A DNA stretch of 37,639 nucleotides from Segatella copri. Lineage in GTDB: Bacteria > Bacteroidota > Bacteroidia > Bacteroidales > Bacteroidaceae. Positions 15,805 through 23,222 of the stretch are shown piece by piece (the stretch's first letter is position 1; every line of letters begins with the position of its first letter). The notes under the pieces were generated by a model that made no database searches, was not told the DNA's origin, and saw nothing but the letters and a program-made list of their open reading frames with translations. The stretch is taken from positions 1-37,639 of the forward strand of contig NZ_VZCB01000047.1 in NCBI RefSeq assembly GCF_009494395.1, given 5' to 3'. A program made the position numbers and the translations under genes.

Positions 15805-18087
15805 CTAACAATTAATCACCAATTCCTTACCATCGAAATCTACGCAGCCCTTACCTGCTTTCTTGAGCTTGCCGAAGAGCAGCGCCTTCATCAAGATTGG
15901 CTTCAGGCGGTTGCCGATAACACGATCCATCTCGCGGGCTCCATATTCCTTGGTGAAGCCCCACTCCAGAATCTTCTCGCGTGCTGCATCGGTAAGCGTA
16001 ATGGAAACACCCTTGGCTGCCAGCTTCGCATCGAGCTGACGAAGCTTCTTGGCAAGAATCAGTTCTGCCATGTGCTTATCCATATCGTTGAACACCACAG
16101 TGTCGGAAAGTCGGTTGATGAACTCTGGCTTGAAGGTCTTCTTTACCTGAGCCAACATCGCCTCGCCACGAGTTACATTACCACCGAAACCTACATTTGC
16201 CTGCGAAGCATACTGCGCTCCGGCATTCGATGTCATCACGAGGATCACGTTTCTGAAATCTGCCTTCTGACCCTTGTTATCGGTCAATCGGGCATAGTCC
16301 ATCACCTGGAGCAGGATGTTGTAGATGTCGCTATGCGCCTTCTCAATCTCATCGAGCAAGAGCACGCAGTTTGGTGTCTTGCGGATGGCATCGGTCAGAA
16401 GTCCTCCATCCTCATAACCCACGTATCCGGCTGGCGAGCCAATGAGTTTAGCCACGGTATGCTTCTCGGTGTATTCACTCATATCGAAACGCACCAGCTC
16501 GATGCCGAGCTCCTTAGCCAGCACACGGACCACCTCGGTTTTACCCACTCCCGTAGGCCCCACGAAGAGCAGCGACGCCATCGGTTTGTCATCATCCACC
16601 AGTCCTGCCTTCGCCATCATCACAGCCTCAACCACCTTATCCACAGCCTTGTCCTGACCGTAGATCTTGTCGAGTATGCGCTGGCGGAGCGTAGCCAGAG
16701 AATCATTGTTTTCATCCTTGATGGCAGCCGCATCTATCTTGCAGACCTTGGTGAGAATCTGCTGGATAATCGCCTTGGTAACATAAGAACGCTGGCGATA
16801 TTCCACCGGATGTACCTCCAGATAAGCACCCGCCTCATCCATCAGGTCGATGGCCTTGTCTGGCAGACAGCGGTTGCTGATGTATTTAGCACTGGCACGG
16901 ACGGCATACTCCAGGGCATCCTTGCGATAAGTAACGTTGTGGAACTTATTGTATTTATACTGCAAGCCCTCCAGTATCTTGATAGCCTCCTCCTCGGTAG
17001 GTTCCTTGATATCTATCTGCTGGAATCGGCGCACGATGCCCTTGCTCTGAGCCATGTAGCGGTTGAACTCCTCGTAGGTGGTAGAACCAATGAATCGGAT
17101 GTCGCCAGCCTCCAGATACTGCTTCAGCATATTGGAAGCATCCGGTCCGCCATCAGAGCCACGACCGGCACCTATCATATTATGAATCTCATCAATATAG
17201 ATGATGGTGTTGCCTTCCTTGGCGGCTCCCTCCATCACCATCTTGATGCGCTTTTCGAAGTCGCCACGATATTGGGCACCGGCAAGCATCTGTCCCATAT
17301 CCATACCGTAGATGCGTGCTCCCTTGAGACGTTCGGGTACCTGATTCTCGTTGATGAGTTTGGCGAGACCATAAACCAGGGCGGTCTTACCTACACCCGG
17401 TTCACCGATATGAAGCGGATTGTTCTTCTCGGCACGACAGAGCACCTGGATGGTTCTATCCAGCTCCTGCTCTCTGCCGATGAGCGGATTATGCTCCTCC
17501 ACCTTATCAGAGATACAGGTAACCAGCTGATGCCAATCCTGAGGTTGTCGGCTTCTGCCATCCTCGTCGTCATCATAGTCATTATCATAATCGTCGTCAT
17601 CATAGTCGGCGCCTATGCCCATATTAGCCTCCGCAGCCTCGTTTTCCAGCGGATAATAGCTATCCACACTCGCCAGGAACTCGCCCTGCCGGTCGCCCAC
17701 ATTCTTGCACAACAGGAATGCTGCTTCAGAGTTCTGCAAGCCAAACATTGCCTGTACGAAATGAGGCACGTTCACGAGTTTTCGATCAGCGGCAGCAGCC
17801 AAGGCGCAAGCCGTACCAAACATCGTCTTGAAGAGCGATGAAGGCTCAGGCAGATATTTGATATTTTCAGGCACACGCTCCTGCTTGGCGAGCCATCCCA
17901 CCAAGTCCTCATGCATCTTGAGACTATCTACGCCTTCCTCCTGCAATGCCTGACAGAAGGCGTACTGCCTGAGCAAAGACAGGAGCATGTGCTCCGGCAT
18001 TACAAACTCATGATCGAAGAACCGAGCCTGCTTCATTGCGTCATCCATCAAGACACTCATATATCGGGTTAATCCCATACTATCCAT
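15805..18087 (-). CDS. clpA: ATP-dependent Clp protease ATP-binding subunit ClpA (760 aa)
   Basis: This AAA+ unfoldase feeds ClpS-delivered substrates to ClpP. An N-domain (about 1-150) is followed by an acidic Asp/Tyr-rich linker (about 159-176), then AAA1 with Walker A GEPGVGKT (K234) and YIDEIHNMIGAG, and AAA2 with GPTGVGKT (K516) and LLLDEIEKAH. There is no ClpB-type coiled-coil insert between the AAA modules, which separates it from ClpB. The ClpP-docking loop appears as VGF in ANVGFGG, in place of the enteric IGL. The first ATG is used here; M4 or M10 are possible starts. clpS is 116 bp upstream and aat 6 bp downstream. Confidence 0.96.
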   Translation of the reverse strand: MDSMGLTRYMSVLMDDAMKQARFFDHEFVMPEHMLLSLLRQYAFCQALQEEGVDSLKMHEDLVGWLAKQERVPENIKYLPEPSSLFKTMFGTACALAAAADRKLVNVPHFVQAMFGLQNSEAAFLLCKNVGDRQGEFLASVDSYYPLENEAAEANMGIGADYDDDDYDNDYDDDEDGRSRQPQDWHQLVTCISDKVEEHNPLIGREQELDRTIQVLCRAEKNNPLHIGEPGVGKTALVYGLAKLINENQVPERLKGARIYGMDMGQMLAGAQYRGDFEKRIKMVMEGAAKEGNTIIYIDEIHNMIGAGRGSDGGPDASNMLKQYLEAGDIRFIGSTTYEEFNRYMAQSKGIVRRFQQIDIKEPTEEEAIKILEGLQYKYNKFHNVTYRKDALEYAVRASAKYISNRCLPDKAIDLMDEAGAYLEVHPVEYRQRSYVTKAIIQQILTKVCKIDAAAIKDENNDSLATLRQRILDKIYGQDKAVDKVVEAVMMAKAGLVDDDKPMASLLFVGPTGVGKTEVVRVLAKELGIELVRFDMSEYTEKHTVAKLIGSPAGYVGYEDGGLLTDAIRKTPNCVLLLDEIEKAHSDIYNILLQVMDYARLTDNKGQKADFRNVILVMTSNAGAQYASQANVGFGGNVTRGEAMLAQVKKTFKPEFINRLSDTVVFNDMDKHMAELILAKKLRQLDAKLAAKGVSITLTDAAREKILEWGFTKEYGAREMDRVIGNRLKPILMKALLFGKLKKAGKGCVDFDGKELVINC

Positions 18088-18203
18088 CTATTCTTTTCCC
18101 TTCTTTTTTATGGGGAAAGCGAAAGAAGTAAATATCATTCTAGGAGCTATCGTCTCCAAAAATCACTCAAACTTGCCTTCACTTCCCTCTAAATTCCCAT
18201 TTA

Positions 18204-18506
18204 TTATTCTGGCATATAAGTGAGCTTCAGGGGATACTTCTGCGTACGGGCTTTCTCCATCGCTTTCTCCACTTTGCTCTTGGCGATGTCATAGCTGTAG
18301 GTGCCCACCACGGCTTTCTCTTCGTGATGAACCTTGAGCATGATTGCTTCAGCCTCAGCCTGCGACTTGAAGAAGATGGTTTCGAGGATGTCTACCACGA
18401 AGTCCATCGGTGTAAAGTCGTCGTTGAACATCATTACCACGTAACGCCCCGGCTCCTTGAGCCTGGTTTTCTGGCGTTCACGAATTGCTGTCTGTTCTTG
18501 AGCCAT
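18204..18506 (-). CDS. clpS: ATP-dependent Clp protease adaptor ClpS (100 aa)
   Basis: ClpS binds N-degron residues and hands the proteins to ClpA. The family core is clear: YVVMMFNDDFTPMDFVVDIL, then AIMLKVHHEEKAVVGTYSYDIAKSK and a C-terminal TYMPE. The N-D-D and H-x-E type residues of the degron pocket and the ClpA-binding face are present. I use the ATG at 18504-18506 (MAQEQTAIRERQK), 25 codons inside the longest frame; the longer version would overlap the upstream flavin reductase-like gene. Length fits the family (about 100 aa). Confidence 0.95.
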   Translation of the reverse strand: MAQEQTAIRERQKTRLKEPGRYVVMMFNDDFTPMDFVVDILETIFFKSQAEAEAIMLKVHHEEKAVVGTYSYDIAKSKVEKAMEKARTQKYPLKLTYMPE

Positions 18507-18516
18507 ATTTGAATTA

Positions 18517-19023
18517 TTACTTTGTATAAGCATTGGTAATCTCCACGACATAGACATCGTGGAATCCACCCTTGGCACCATACCACTGCAGAAGGTCCTT
18601 ATCGAGGAACTTCTCTGCTGTCATATTGTCCTTATAGAGTTTGCGGCATTCCAGGGTGAGTCGAGACTGTTCGAATGCAATGCTGCCGTTATCGGTCTCT
18701 ACAGGAGTCAATCCTGTTTCCTTTGCCTTATCGAAATCACGTCCGCTCTTGGATCCGCAGAAGTTATATATCTTTCGAGCCTCCTCGCTATTTCCGAGGA
18801 AAGAGAGGGTCATGAATTCATTCTCCTCGATGATGCCGTGAGTAAAGCGCTCCGGACGGATAAAAACTACTGCCACCGGCTTGTTCCAAAGCCATCCCAG
18901 GCAACCCCAAGAGGCGGTCATCATATTGAATTTCTCCTTATTGCCGGCACAAACCAGCATCCACTCCTTACCTATCGTGTCGAAGATATTATCATTCAGT
19001 TCTTTTACGTTGATCTTTTCCAT
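18517..19023 (-). CDS. Flavin reductase-like (flavoredoxin-type) FMN-binding protein (168 aa)
   Basis: The protein has the split-barrel FMN-binding pattern of the flavin reductase/flavoredoxin family: NMMTASWGCLGWLW, VAVVFIRPERFTHGII, FMTLSFLGNSEEARKIYNFCGSKSGRDFDKA, and a C-terminal DVYVVEI strand. It probably binds FMN and uses NAD(P)H or ferredoxin electrons; the partner is unknown. The ATG at 19021-19023 (MEKINVKEL) is preferred; the longer frame from 19080 adds a poorly matching stretch. It is the first gene after the promoter at 19130-19160, and clpS starts 10 bp after its stop, so it appears to be co-transcribed with clpS, clpA and aat. A functional link to N-degron proteolysis is not evident. 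Confidence 0.85.
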   Translation of the reverse strand: MEKINVKELNDNIFDTIGKEWMLVCAGNKEKFNMMTASWGCLGWLWNKPVAVVFIRPERFTHGIIEENEFMTLSFLGNSEEARKIYNFCGSKSGRDFDKAKETGLTPVETDNGSIAFEQSRLTLECRKLYKDNMTAEKFLDKDLLQWYGAKGGFHDVYVVEITNAYTK

Positions 19024-19129
19024 TTTATCTGTTCCTTTCTTTTTATTTACTAATATTTTAATGATGAAATCATACAGCATTCAGCAAAAGCCATGCCAAG
19101 TCATTACTGAAGGCTGCTCATATCAGTTG

Positions 19130-19160
19130 CAAAGATACAAGAATAATCTGAAAAAGCAAA
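19130..19160 (-). promoter_or_regulatory. Promoter of the flavin reductase-clpS-clpA-aat operon
   Basis: On the minus strand TATCTTTG (19130-19137) is the -7 motif and TTTG (19157-19160) lies 19 nt upstream, both matching the consensus. It gives a leader of about 100 nt before the ATG at 19023. Confidence 0.75.
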
Positions 19161-19347
19161 TGATTCTCCAAGAAAATCGCAAAATAGATAAGAATAGATT
19201 GCATCCTGCTCAAAACAATTGGCATAAAAGCCACTCTCGATTTTACTCTTCACTCTTCACCAAATCGCCGGGAACCCCTGTGTTTATCGGCATTACGGGA
19301 GGTGAAGAGTGGTCCTTCACTCTTCACAACTCTTCACAACCCTTCAC

Positions 19348-19376
19348 CTGAACAGCGTCCTGACGTTCAGTTTTTT
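19348..19376 (+). terminator. Terminator-like hairpin without an upstream gene
   Basis: CTGAA (19348-19352) / TTCAG (19366-19370) and CGTC / GACG stack into a 9-bp stem with a 3-nt bulge, followed by six T. The nearest gene to its left is on the opposite strand, so no known transcript would end here. Confidence 0.45.
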
Positions 19377-19388
19377 ATCTCAGGAGAG

Positions 19389-19420
19389 CAAAATATTGCC
19401 ACGCCAAGGGCAATATTTTG
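19389..19420. repeat. 12-bp perfect inverted repeat
   Basis: CAAAATATTGCC (19389-19400) and GGCAATATTTTG (19409-19420) form a perfect stem with an 8-nt loop. No T-run follows on either strand. It lies inside the repeat-bounded element. Confidence 0.65.
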
Positions 19421-19675
19421 CCCCGACCAGGCACAAATCGAAACGTCGTGACAGAAAAAATTATACTACGGGACGATTATTTTATTCTAGTAAGAGAATC
19501 CTCGCATTTAGTGCAGGAACGGACAAAAAGCCCTAAAACAATTAATCCCAAAAGGACGAAAACTTCAAAAAAAGGTGAAGAGTGGTGAAGAGAGGTGAAG
19601 AGTGAAGAGTAAAATACAAATTCGCTTGATTTAAATTAAAACTTTACGATGGAAATAAAATAAATCACATTTTGC

Positions 19676-19706
19676 TTTGTCATTTCGAGGAAAGACATTA
19701 CCTTTG
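19676..19706 (+). promoter_or_regulatory. Promoter of the TonB-dependent receptor gene
   Basis: TTTG (19676-19679) and TACCTTTG (19699-19706) are 19 nt apart, matching the consensus. Transcription should start near 19713, giving a leader of about 64 nt, too short for a cobalamin riboswitch. Confidence 0.72.
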
Positions 19707-19711
19707 CACCC

Positions 19712-19745
19712 CGAATGCCGAAAACCGTGCAGGCTTGCGGCTTCG
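19712..19745 (+). promoter_or_regulatory. Hairpin at the 5' end of the receptor mRNA
   Basis: CGAATGCCG (19712-19720) pairs with CGGCTTCG (19738-19745) leaving one bulged T and a 17-nt loop. It begins almost exactly at the predicted transcription start. It may stabilise the mRNA or regulate translation; I recognise no riboswitch. Confidence 0.4.
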
Positions 19746-19776
19746 AATTATTAATCATTTATAAACATTTTATTTA

Positions 19777-21834
19777 ATGTACAAAACAATTTTCAACAAG
19801 CGCAACAGCTTGAAGTTCAACCGATTCTCTAATAAGAATTACTCACTCTTCGCAGTTTTGGGAAGAGAGGTACTTGTTGGTGCACTCAGCGTTGCTACCC
19901 TGAGCCATGCTAAGGCTGCAGGCGTAAGCACAGAGGGAGCCAAGGTTGATTCTACCCTCTACAAGGGCGGAAAGGCTTACGAGCTAGATGCGGTGAGCGT
20001 TACCGGATCTCGTGCGCCAATGACTGTAGAGCAGTCACCTAAGATTGTGTCTGTCATTACCCGCGACGATATTCATCGTGCGGCTGCGCAGACTATCAAC
20101 GATGTATTGAAATTAGCTACCGGCGTGGATGTCCGTCAGCGTGGTGGCTTTGGTGTTCAGACGGATATCTCCATCAATGGTGGAACCTTCGACCAGATTA
20201 CCATTCTCTTGAATGGCGTCAACATTTCCAATCCACAGACTGGTCACAATGCTTCTGATTTTCCTGTAGCTCTTGCCGACATCGACCACATCGAAGTGCT
20301 CGAGGGGGCAGCATCGCGCGTATTCGGAACCTCAGCCTTCAATGGTGCCATCAATATCGTGACCAAGAAGGCAAAGAATGATGGAGTATCTGCAAGTGTA
20401 GAAGGCGGAAGCTTTGGAAGTTTCGGAGCACAGGGACGTGTGCAGACGGCTTATGCCAAAGGCAAGTGGACACACGCCTACTCTGCCAGCGGAGGCTACA
20501 AGCGTTCGGACGGAGGAACAGACAACAGCGACTTCGAGAAAGGACAAGGTTTCGGACAGGTTAACCTGAGCTACGACCAGTGTTTCGACATCAATGCTCA
20601 GGTGGGAATCTCTACCCAGAGCTACGGTGCCAACACTTTCTACAGCGCCAAATACAACAACCAATATGAGAAGACAGACCACGGTATGGCTTCTCTCAAC
20701 CTGAGTCTGCACAACCAGGAGAAGACCTGGGAGATTGCGCCTCAATTCTATTATAACAAATTCAAGGATCACTATCAGTTGATTCGTGGAAAGGCTGGAG
20801 CTGCTGCAGGCGAGAACTATCACGACCTCGATGTTTATGGTGGTGGTCTGAATGCCAACGTGGCTTGGGCTTTGGGTAAGACCGCAGTGGGTTTCGACAT
20901 CAGTAAGGAGTGCATCTACTCTACTGCATTGGGCGAGGAACTCGCAGAGAAAGACTATAAGGATATCTCGGGTTCTGATCGTCAATATACCCGAAAGGGC
21001 GAGCGCACCAATACCAACATCATGCTGGAGCACAACTTCATCTTCGGCGGCTTCACCTTGTCGGCTGGTGTCTTGGCCAACAAGAACACCGGTTTGGACA
21101 ACGACTTCCGCTTCTATCCGGGTGTGGATATGAGTTATCGGCTTAACGACAACTGGAAGTTCTACGCTTCCTGGAACAAGGCTCTGAGAATGCCTACCTA
21201 CACCGACTTATATATAAGTAATGTGGTGCAGCAGGGCGACATCAACCTAAACCCGGAGAAGAACTCAACCTTCAAGGTGGGAACCCAGTATCGCCAGACT
21301 GGTTTTGCCGCAACCGTAAGCGGATTCTACGCACACGGCACCAACATGATTGACTGGGTTCAGACTTCCGTGACCGAACAGAACGACAGCAAGTATCACG
21401 TAATGAACATCGGAAAGCTCAACAACATGGGCTACAACGTAGATGCAACTATCTACATGAGAGAATTGGTGCCAAACAGTTTCATCACCCGCATCAAGTT
21501 GGGTTATGCTTACATCTATCAGGATCATAAGACCGAGACCAACATTCTGAAATCACTCTATGCATTGGAATATCTCAAGCACAAGGCTGTATTCGGACTG
21601 GATCATCAGATCTGGAGCAAGCTTTCTGCTTCGTGGAGCGTAAGATGGCAGCAGAGAATGAATGGCTATCATCCATACACCAAGGTAGATTGCAAGTTGA
21701 TGTGGGACGAGAAGAAATACAATATCTTCGTGAAAGCCGACAACATCACTTGCCACCGCTATTACGACCTCACTGCCGTTAAGCAGCCTGGTTTGTGGAT
21801 TATGGCAGGAGCCAGCGTAAATCTCGGCTGGTAA
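19777..21834 (+). CDS. TonB-dependent outer-membrane receptor (685 aa)
   Basis: An unusually long N-region (about residues 1-47, with FSNKNYSLFAVLGREVLVG then ALSVATLSHAKA) acts as signal peptide. A TonB-box-like strand YELDAVSVTG (about 68-77) and a plug domain (about 80-200: VEQSPKIVSVITRDDI, GVDVRQRGGFGVQTDISI, ILLNGVNISNPQTGH, IEVLEGAASRVFGTSAFNG, AINIVTKK) follow, and then a beta-barrel ending LWIMAGASVNLGW with terminal aromatic residue. It imports an unknown nutrient using TonB energy. The plug resembles cofactor/metal receptors more than SusC-type receptors: there is no carboxypeptidase domain and no SusD neighbour. It is single, with its own promoter and a perfect-stem terminator. 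Confidence 0.93.
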   Translation: MYKTIFNKRNSLKFNRFSNKNYSLFAVLGREVLVGALSVATLSHAKAAGVSTEGAKVDSTLYKGGKAYELDAVSVTGSRAPMTVEQSPKIVSVITRDDIHRAAAQTINDVLKLATGVDVRQRGGFGVQTDISINGGTFDQITILLNGVNISNPQTGHNASDFPVALADIDHIEVLEGAASRVFGTSAFNGAINIVTKKAKNDGVSASVEGGSFGSFGAQGRVQTAYAKGKWTHAYSASGGYKRSDGGTDNSDFEKGQGFGQVNLSYDQCFDINAQVGISTQSYGANTFYSAKYNNQYEKTDHGMASLNLSLHNQEKTWEIAPQFYYNKFKDHYQLIRGKAGAAAGENYHDLDVYGGGLNANVAWALGKTAVGFDISKECIYSTALGEELAEKDYKDISGSDRQYTRKGERTNTNIMLEHNFIFGGFTLSAGVLANKNTGLDNDFRFYPGVDMSYRLNDNWKFYASWNKALRMPTYTDLYISNVVQQGDINLNPEKNSTFKVGTQYRQTGFAATVSGFYAHGTNMIDWVQTSVTEQNDSKYHVMNIGKLNNMGYNVDATIYMRELVPNSFITRIKLGYAYIYQDHKTETNILKSLYALEYLKHKAVFGLDHQIWSKLSASWSVRWQQRMNGYHPYTKVDCKLMWDEKKYNIFVKADNITCHRYYDLTAVKQPGLWIMAGASVNLGW

Positions 21835-21843
21835 TATAAAACA

Positions 21844-21880
21844 AAAAAGTCTTCAAGCCATTTTGGCTTGAAGACTTTTT
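21844..21880. terminator. Bidirectional terminator between convergent genes
   Basis: Perfect 17-bp stem from 21844-21860 and 21864-21880 with a TTT loop; the arms begin AAAAAGTCTTC and end GAAGACTTTTT, so each strand ends in a T-run. It serves the TonB receptor gene and the cation transporter gene. Confidence 0.92.
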
Positions 21881-21884
21881 CCGT

Positions 21885-22868
21885 TTATTCCGGTTTCTGA
21901 TATTTTCCATTCACTTTAATCGGTTCGAGATGGATTCCCACATGGGTATCTGCGCCAAAGTGCTGCTTCAGTTTTGTTTCGATATGAGTAGCATGCTCAT
22001 GAGCCTCATAAAGCGAAAGAGAGCCCGGCATGCGGACGTGCATCTCTATCGCAATCTTGTTTCCGATGCGACGGGTACGCAGGTTATGAATCTCTCCTAC
22101 TCCCTGCTCTTCATTTGCAATCTTCAGGATTTCATCTTCCTCAGTTTCTGAAAGACTGGCATCCGTCAGTTCTTTCACAGACTGCATCACCAGTCCCCAG
22201 GCAGCCTTGATGATGAAGGCACTCACGATGATGGCAGCCAGCGGATCGAGCACCGCCCATTTTTCTCCCAGGATGATGGCACCACCAATACCGAACATCG
22301 TTCCGATACTCGATAAAGCATCGCTGCGATGATGCCAGGCATTTGCCACTACAGCCTCGGAATGATATTTTTTTCCGGCTTTAACCGTAAACTGATAAGC
22401 CCACTCCTTCATCACGATACTTACAATGGCTGCAATCAAGGCTACAACGCCCGGCTGCTGGAGTGTCTCACCGCAGATGGCACGATAAGTCTTGGTAACG
22501 CCAGAATAACAGATCATCACACCCACCACAAAAAGCGAAATGCCGATGATGGCTGTGGCAAGCGTCTCGTATTTGCCATGCCCATAATCATGGTCCTTAT
22601 CCTTCGGCTTATTGCCCAGTTTTACGAATACCAATACCACCACATCTGTGGCGAAATCGGTAAGCGAATGGATGGCATCCGCTATCATGGCTGCTGAATG
22701 TCCGAGGATACCAGCAGCAAACTTCAGCACGAGCAGCACCACATTGATGATGCTTCCCGCTATCGTCACCTTATATACTTCCTTTACTCTATCCGCATCA
22801 GCGGAATGATCCTTATTCGCTTCAGCGGGCATCTCTTGCTCGCTATTTATTCTCTCATTCTTGTCCAT
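21885..22868 (-). CDS. Cation diffusion facilitator family transporter (327 aa)
   Basis: This family exchanges Zn2+, Fe2+, Mn2+ or similar for protons. Membrane helices TM1-TM6 are visible. The metal site in TM2 is IADAIHSLTDFATD (D64, H67, D71 in the chosen numbering), with a second in TM5, AWHHRSDALSSIG, and DHDYGHGKYETL follows TM2. A cytoplasmic dimerisation domain (about 230-320) ends the protein. The two D/H pairs fit the FieF/ZitB-like group; the metal is not decided from sequence. I use the ATG at 22866-22868 (MDKNERINSEQE); the longer frame from 22961 adds about 31 unlikely residues. Confidence 0.93.
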   Translation of the reverse strand: MDKNERINSEQEMPAEANKDHSADADRVKEVYKVTIAGSIINVVLLVLKFAAGILGHSAAMIADAIHSLTDFATDVVVLVFVKLGNKPKDKDHDYGHGKYETLATAIIGISLFVVGVMICYSGVTKTYRAICGETLQQPGVVALIAAIVSIVMKEWAYQFTVKAGKKYHSEAVVANAWHHRSDALSSIGTMFGIGGAIILGEKWAVLDPLAAIIVSAFIIKAAWGLVMQSVKELTDASLSETEEDEILKIANEEQGVGEIHNLRTRRIGNKIAIEMHVRMPGSLSLYEAHEHATHIETKLKQHFGADTHVGIHLEPIKVNGKYQKPE

Positions 22869-23012
22869 ACTATAAAATATTACAGAAGTCCTTTGCTTCC
22901 TCAATAATGTTTTTGTATAACCAAATTCCTTCCTTTCATGAATTGAGCGGCAAAAGTACATCTTTTTTCTGAAATCGGATAAAAAGAGAGATTAAAAAAG
23001 TATAACGAATAG

Positions 23013-23121
23013 GGAATAATGTGATAGCGACGAGAGAAAAGCATGGAATTTTGTGATAAAACGCCTTAAAACAATAGGAATTTTGTGATTTTCAGTCCGA
23101 ATTCCTTTGGAATTTTGTGAT
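23013..23121 (+). repeat. Four 13-bp direct repeats at exact 32-bp spacing
   Basis: GGAATTTTGTGAT starts at 23045, 23077 and 23109, and a variant GGAATAATGTGAT at 23013. Start-to-start distance is 32 bp each time, about three helical turns, so all copies face the same side of the DNA. The 19-bp spacers are unrelated. The last copy lies between the -33 and -7 elements of the downstream promoter. Confidence 0.85.
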
Positions 23122-23136
23122 AAAGTTGTACTTTTG
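23106..23136 (+). promoter_or_regulatory. Promoter of the SpmAB-like gene
   Basis: TTTG (23106-23109) and TACTTTTG (23129-23136) are 19 nt apart. The last 13-bp direct repeat begins at the final G of the -33 element and fills the spacer, so a bound protein would block or remodel the promoter. Confidence 0.6.
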
Positions 23137-23222
23137 CACCCGATTATCAGGTATTATATTATTCTGTGACAAGAACATTATCACAATAAAAGCGGTTGAA
23201 AAAACCGCAAGATGAAACAATT

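Larger units (their letters stand above)
19241..19614. repeat. 374-bp element with perfect 21-bp inverted terminal repeats
   Basis: The 21 bases at 19241-19261 are the exact reverse complement of 19594-19614; both are built on CACTCTTCACC / GGTGAAGAGTG. Further copies of the GTGAAGAG word lie inside: a hairpin GTGAAGAGTG (19302-19311) / CACTCTTCAC (19318-19327) with a 6-nt loop, and tandem units at about 19574-19600. No target duplication is visible. It could be a MITE-like element or a repeat cluster. Confidence 0.7.
19024..19776. other. 753-bp non-coding region between two divergent promoters
   Basis: I see no credible gene. It contains the minus-strand operon promoter (19130-19160), a repeat-bounded element (19241-19614), an isolated terminator-like hairpin (19348-19376), another hairpin (19389-19420), and the promoter and leader hairpin of the TonB receptor gene (19676-19745). 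Confidence 0.65.
22869..23222. other. 354-bp intergenic region with a periodic direct-repeat array
   Basis: This divergent region between the cation transporter gene and the SpmAB-like gene has no credible ORF. Its right half carries four direct repeats at 32-bp spacing (23013-23121) and a TAnnTTTG promoter (23129-23136). Confidence 0.65.

Noticed and set aside
16072..17841. 589-codon open frame on the plus strand
   Set aside because: It is the antisense shadow of clpA, whose two AAA modules are intact. The translation is His/Leu/Ile-rich nonsense typical of complement frames.
18881..19351. 156-codon open frame running into the repeat region
   Set aside because: It starts inside the flavin reductase gene on the opposite strand and runs through the operon promoter and repeats; composition is not protein-like.
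19707..19776. Cobalamin or TPP riboswitch ahead of the TonB receptor
   Set aside because: The predicted leader is about 64 nt and shows only one simple hairpin; conserved riboswitch core words are not visible.
23013..23121. CRISPR-like or origin-iteron reading of the 32-bp-spaced repeats
   Set aside because: Repeats of 13 bp with 19-bp unique spacers, no cas genes, no replication-initiator gene nearby. A regulatory array fits the promoter overlap better.
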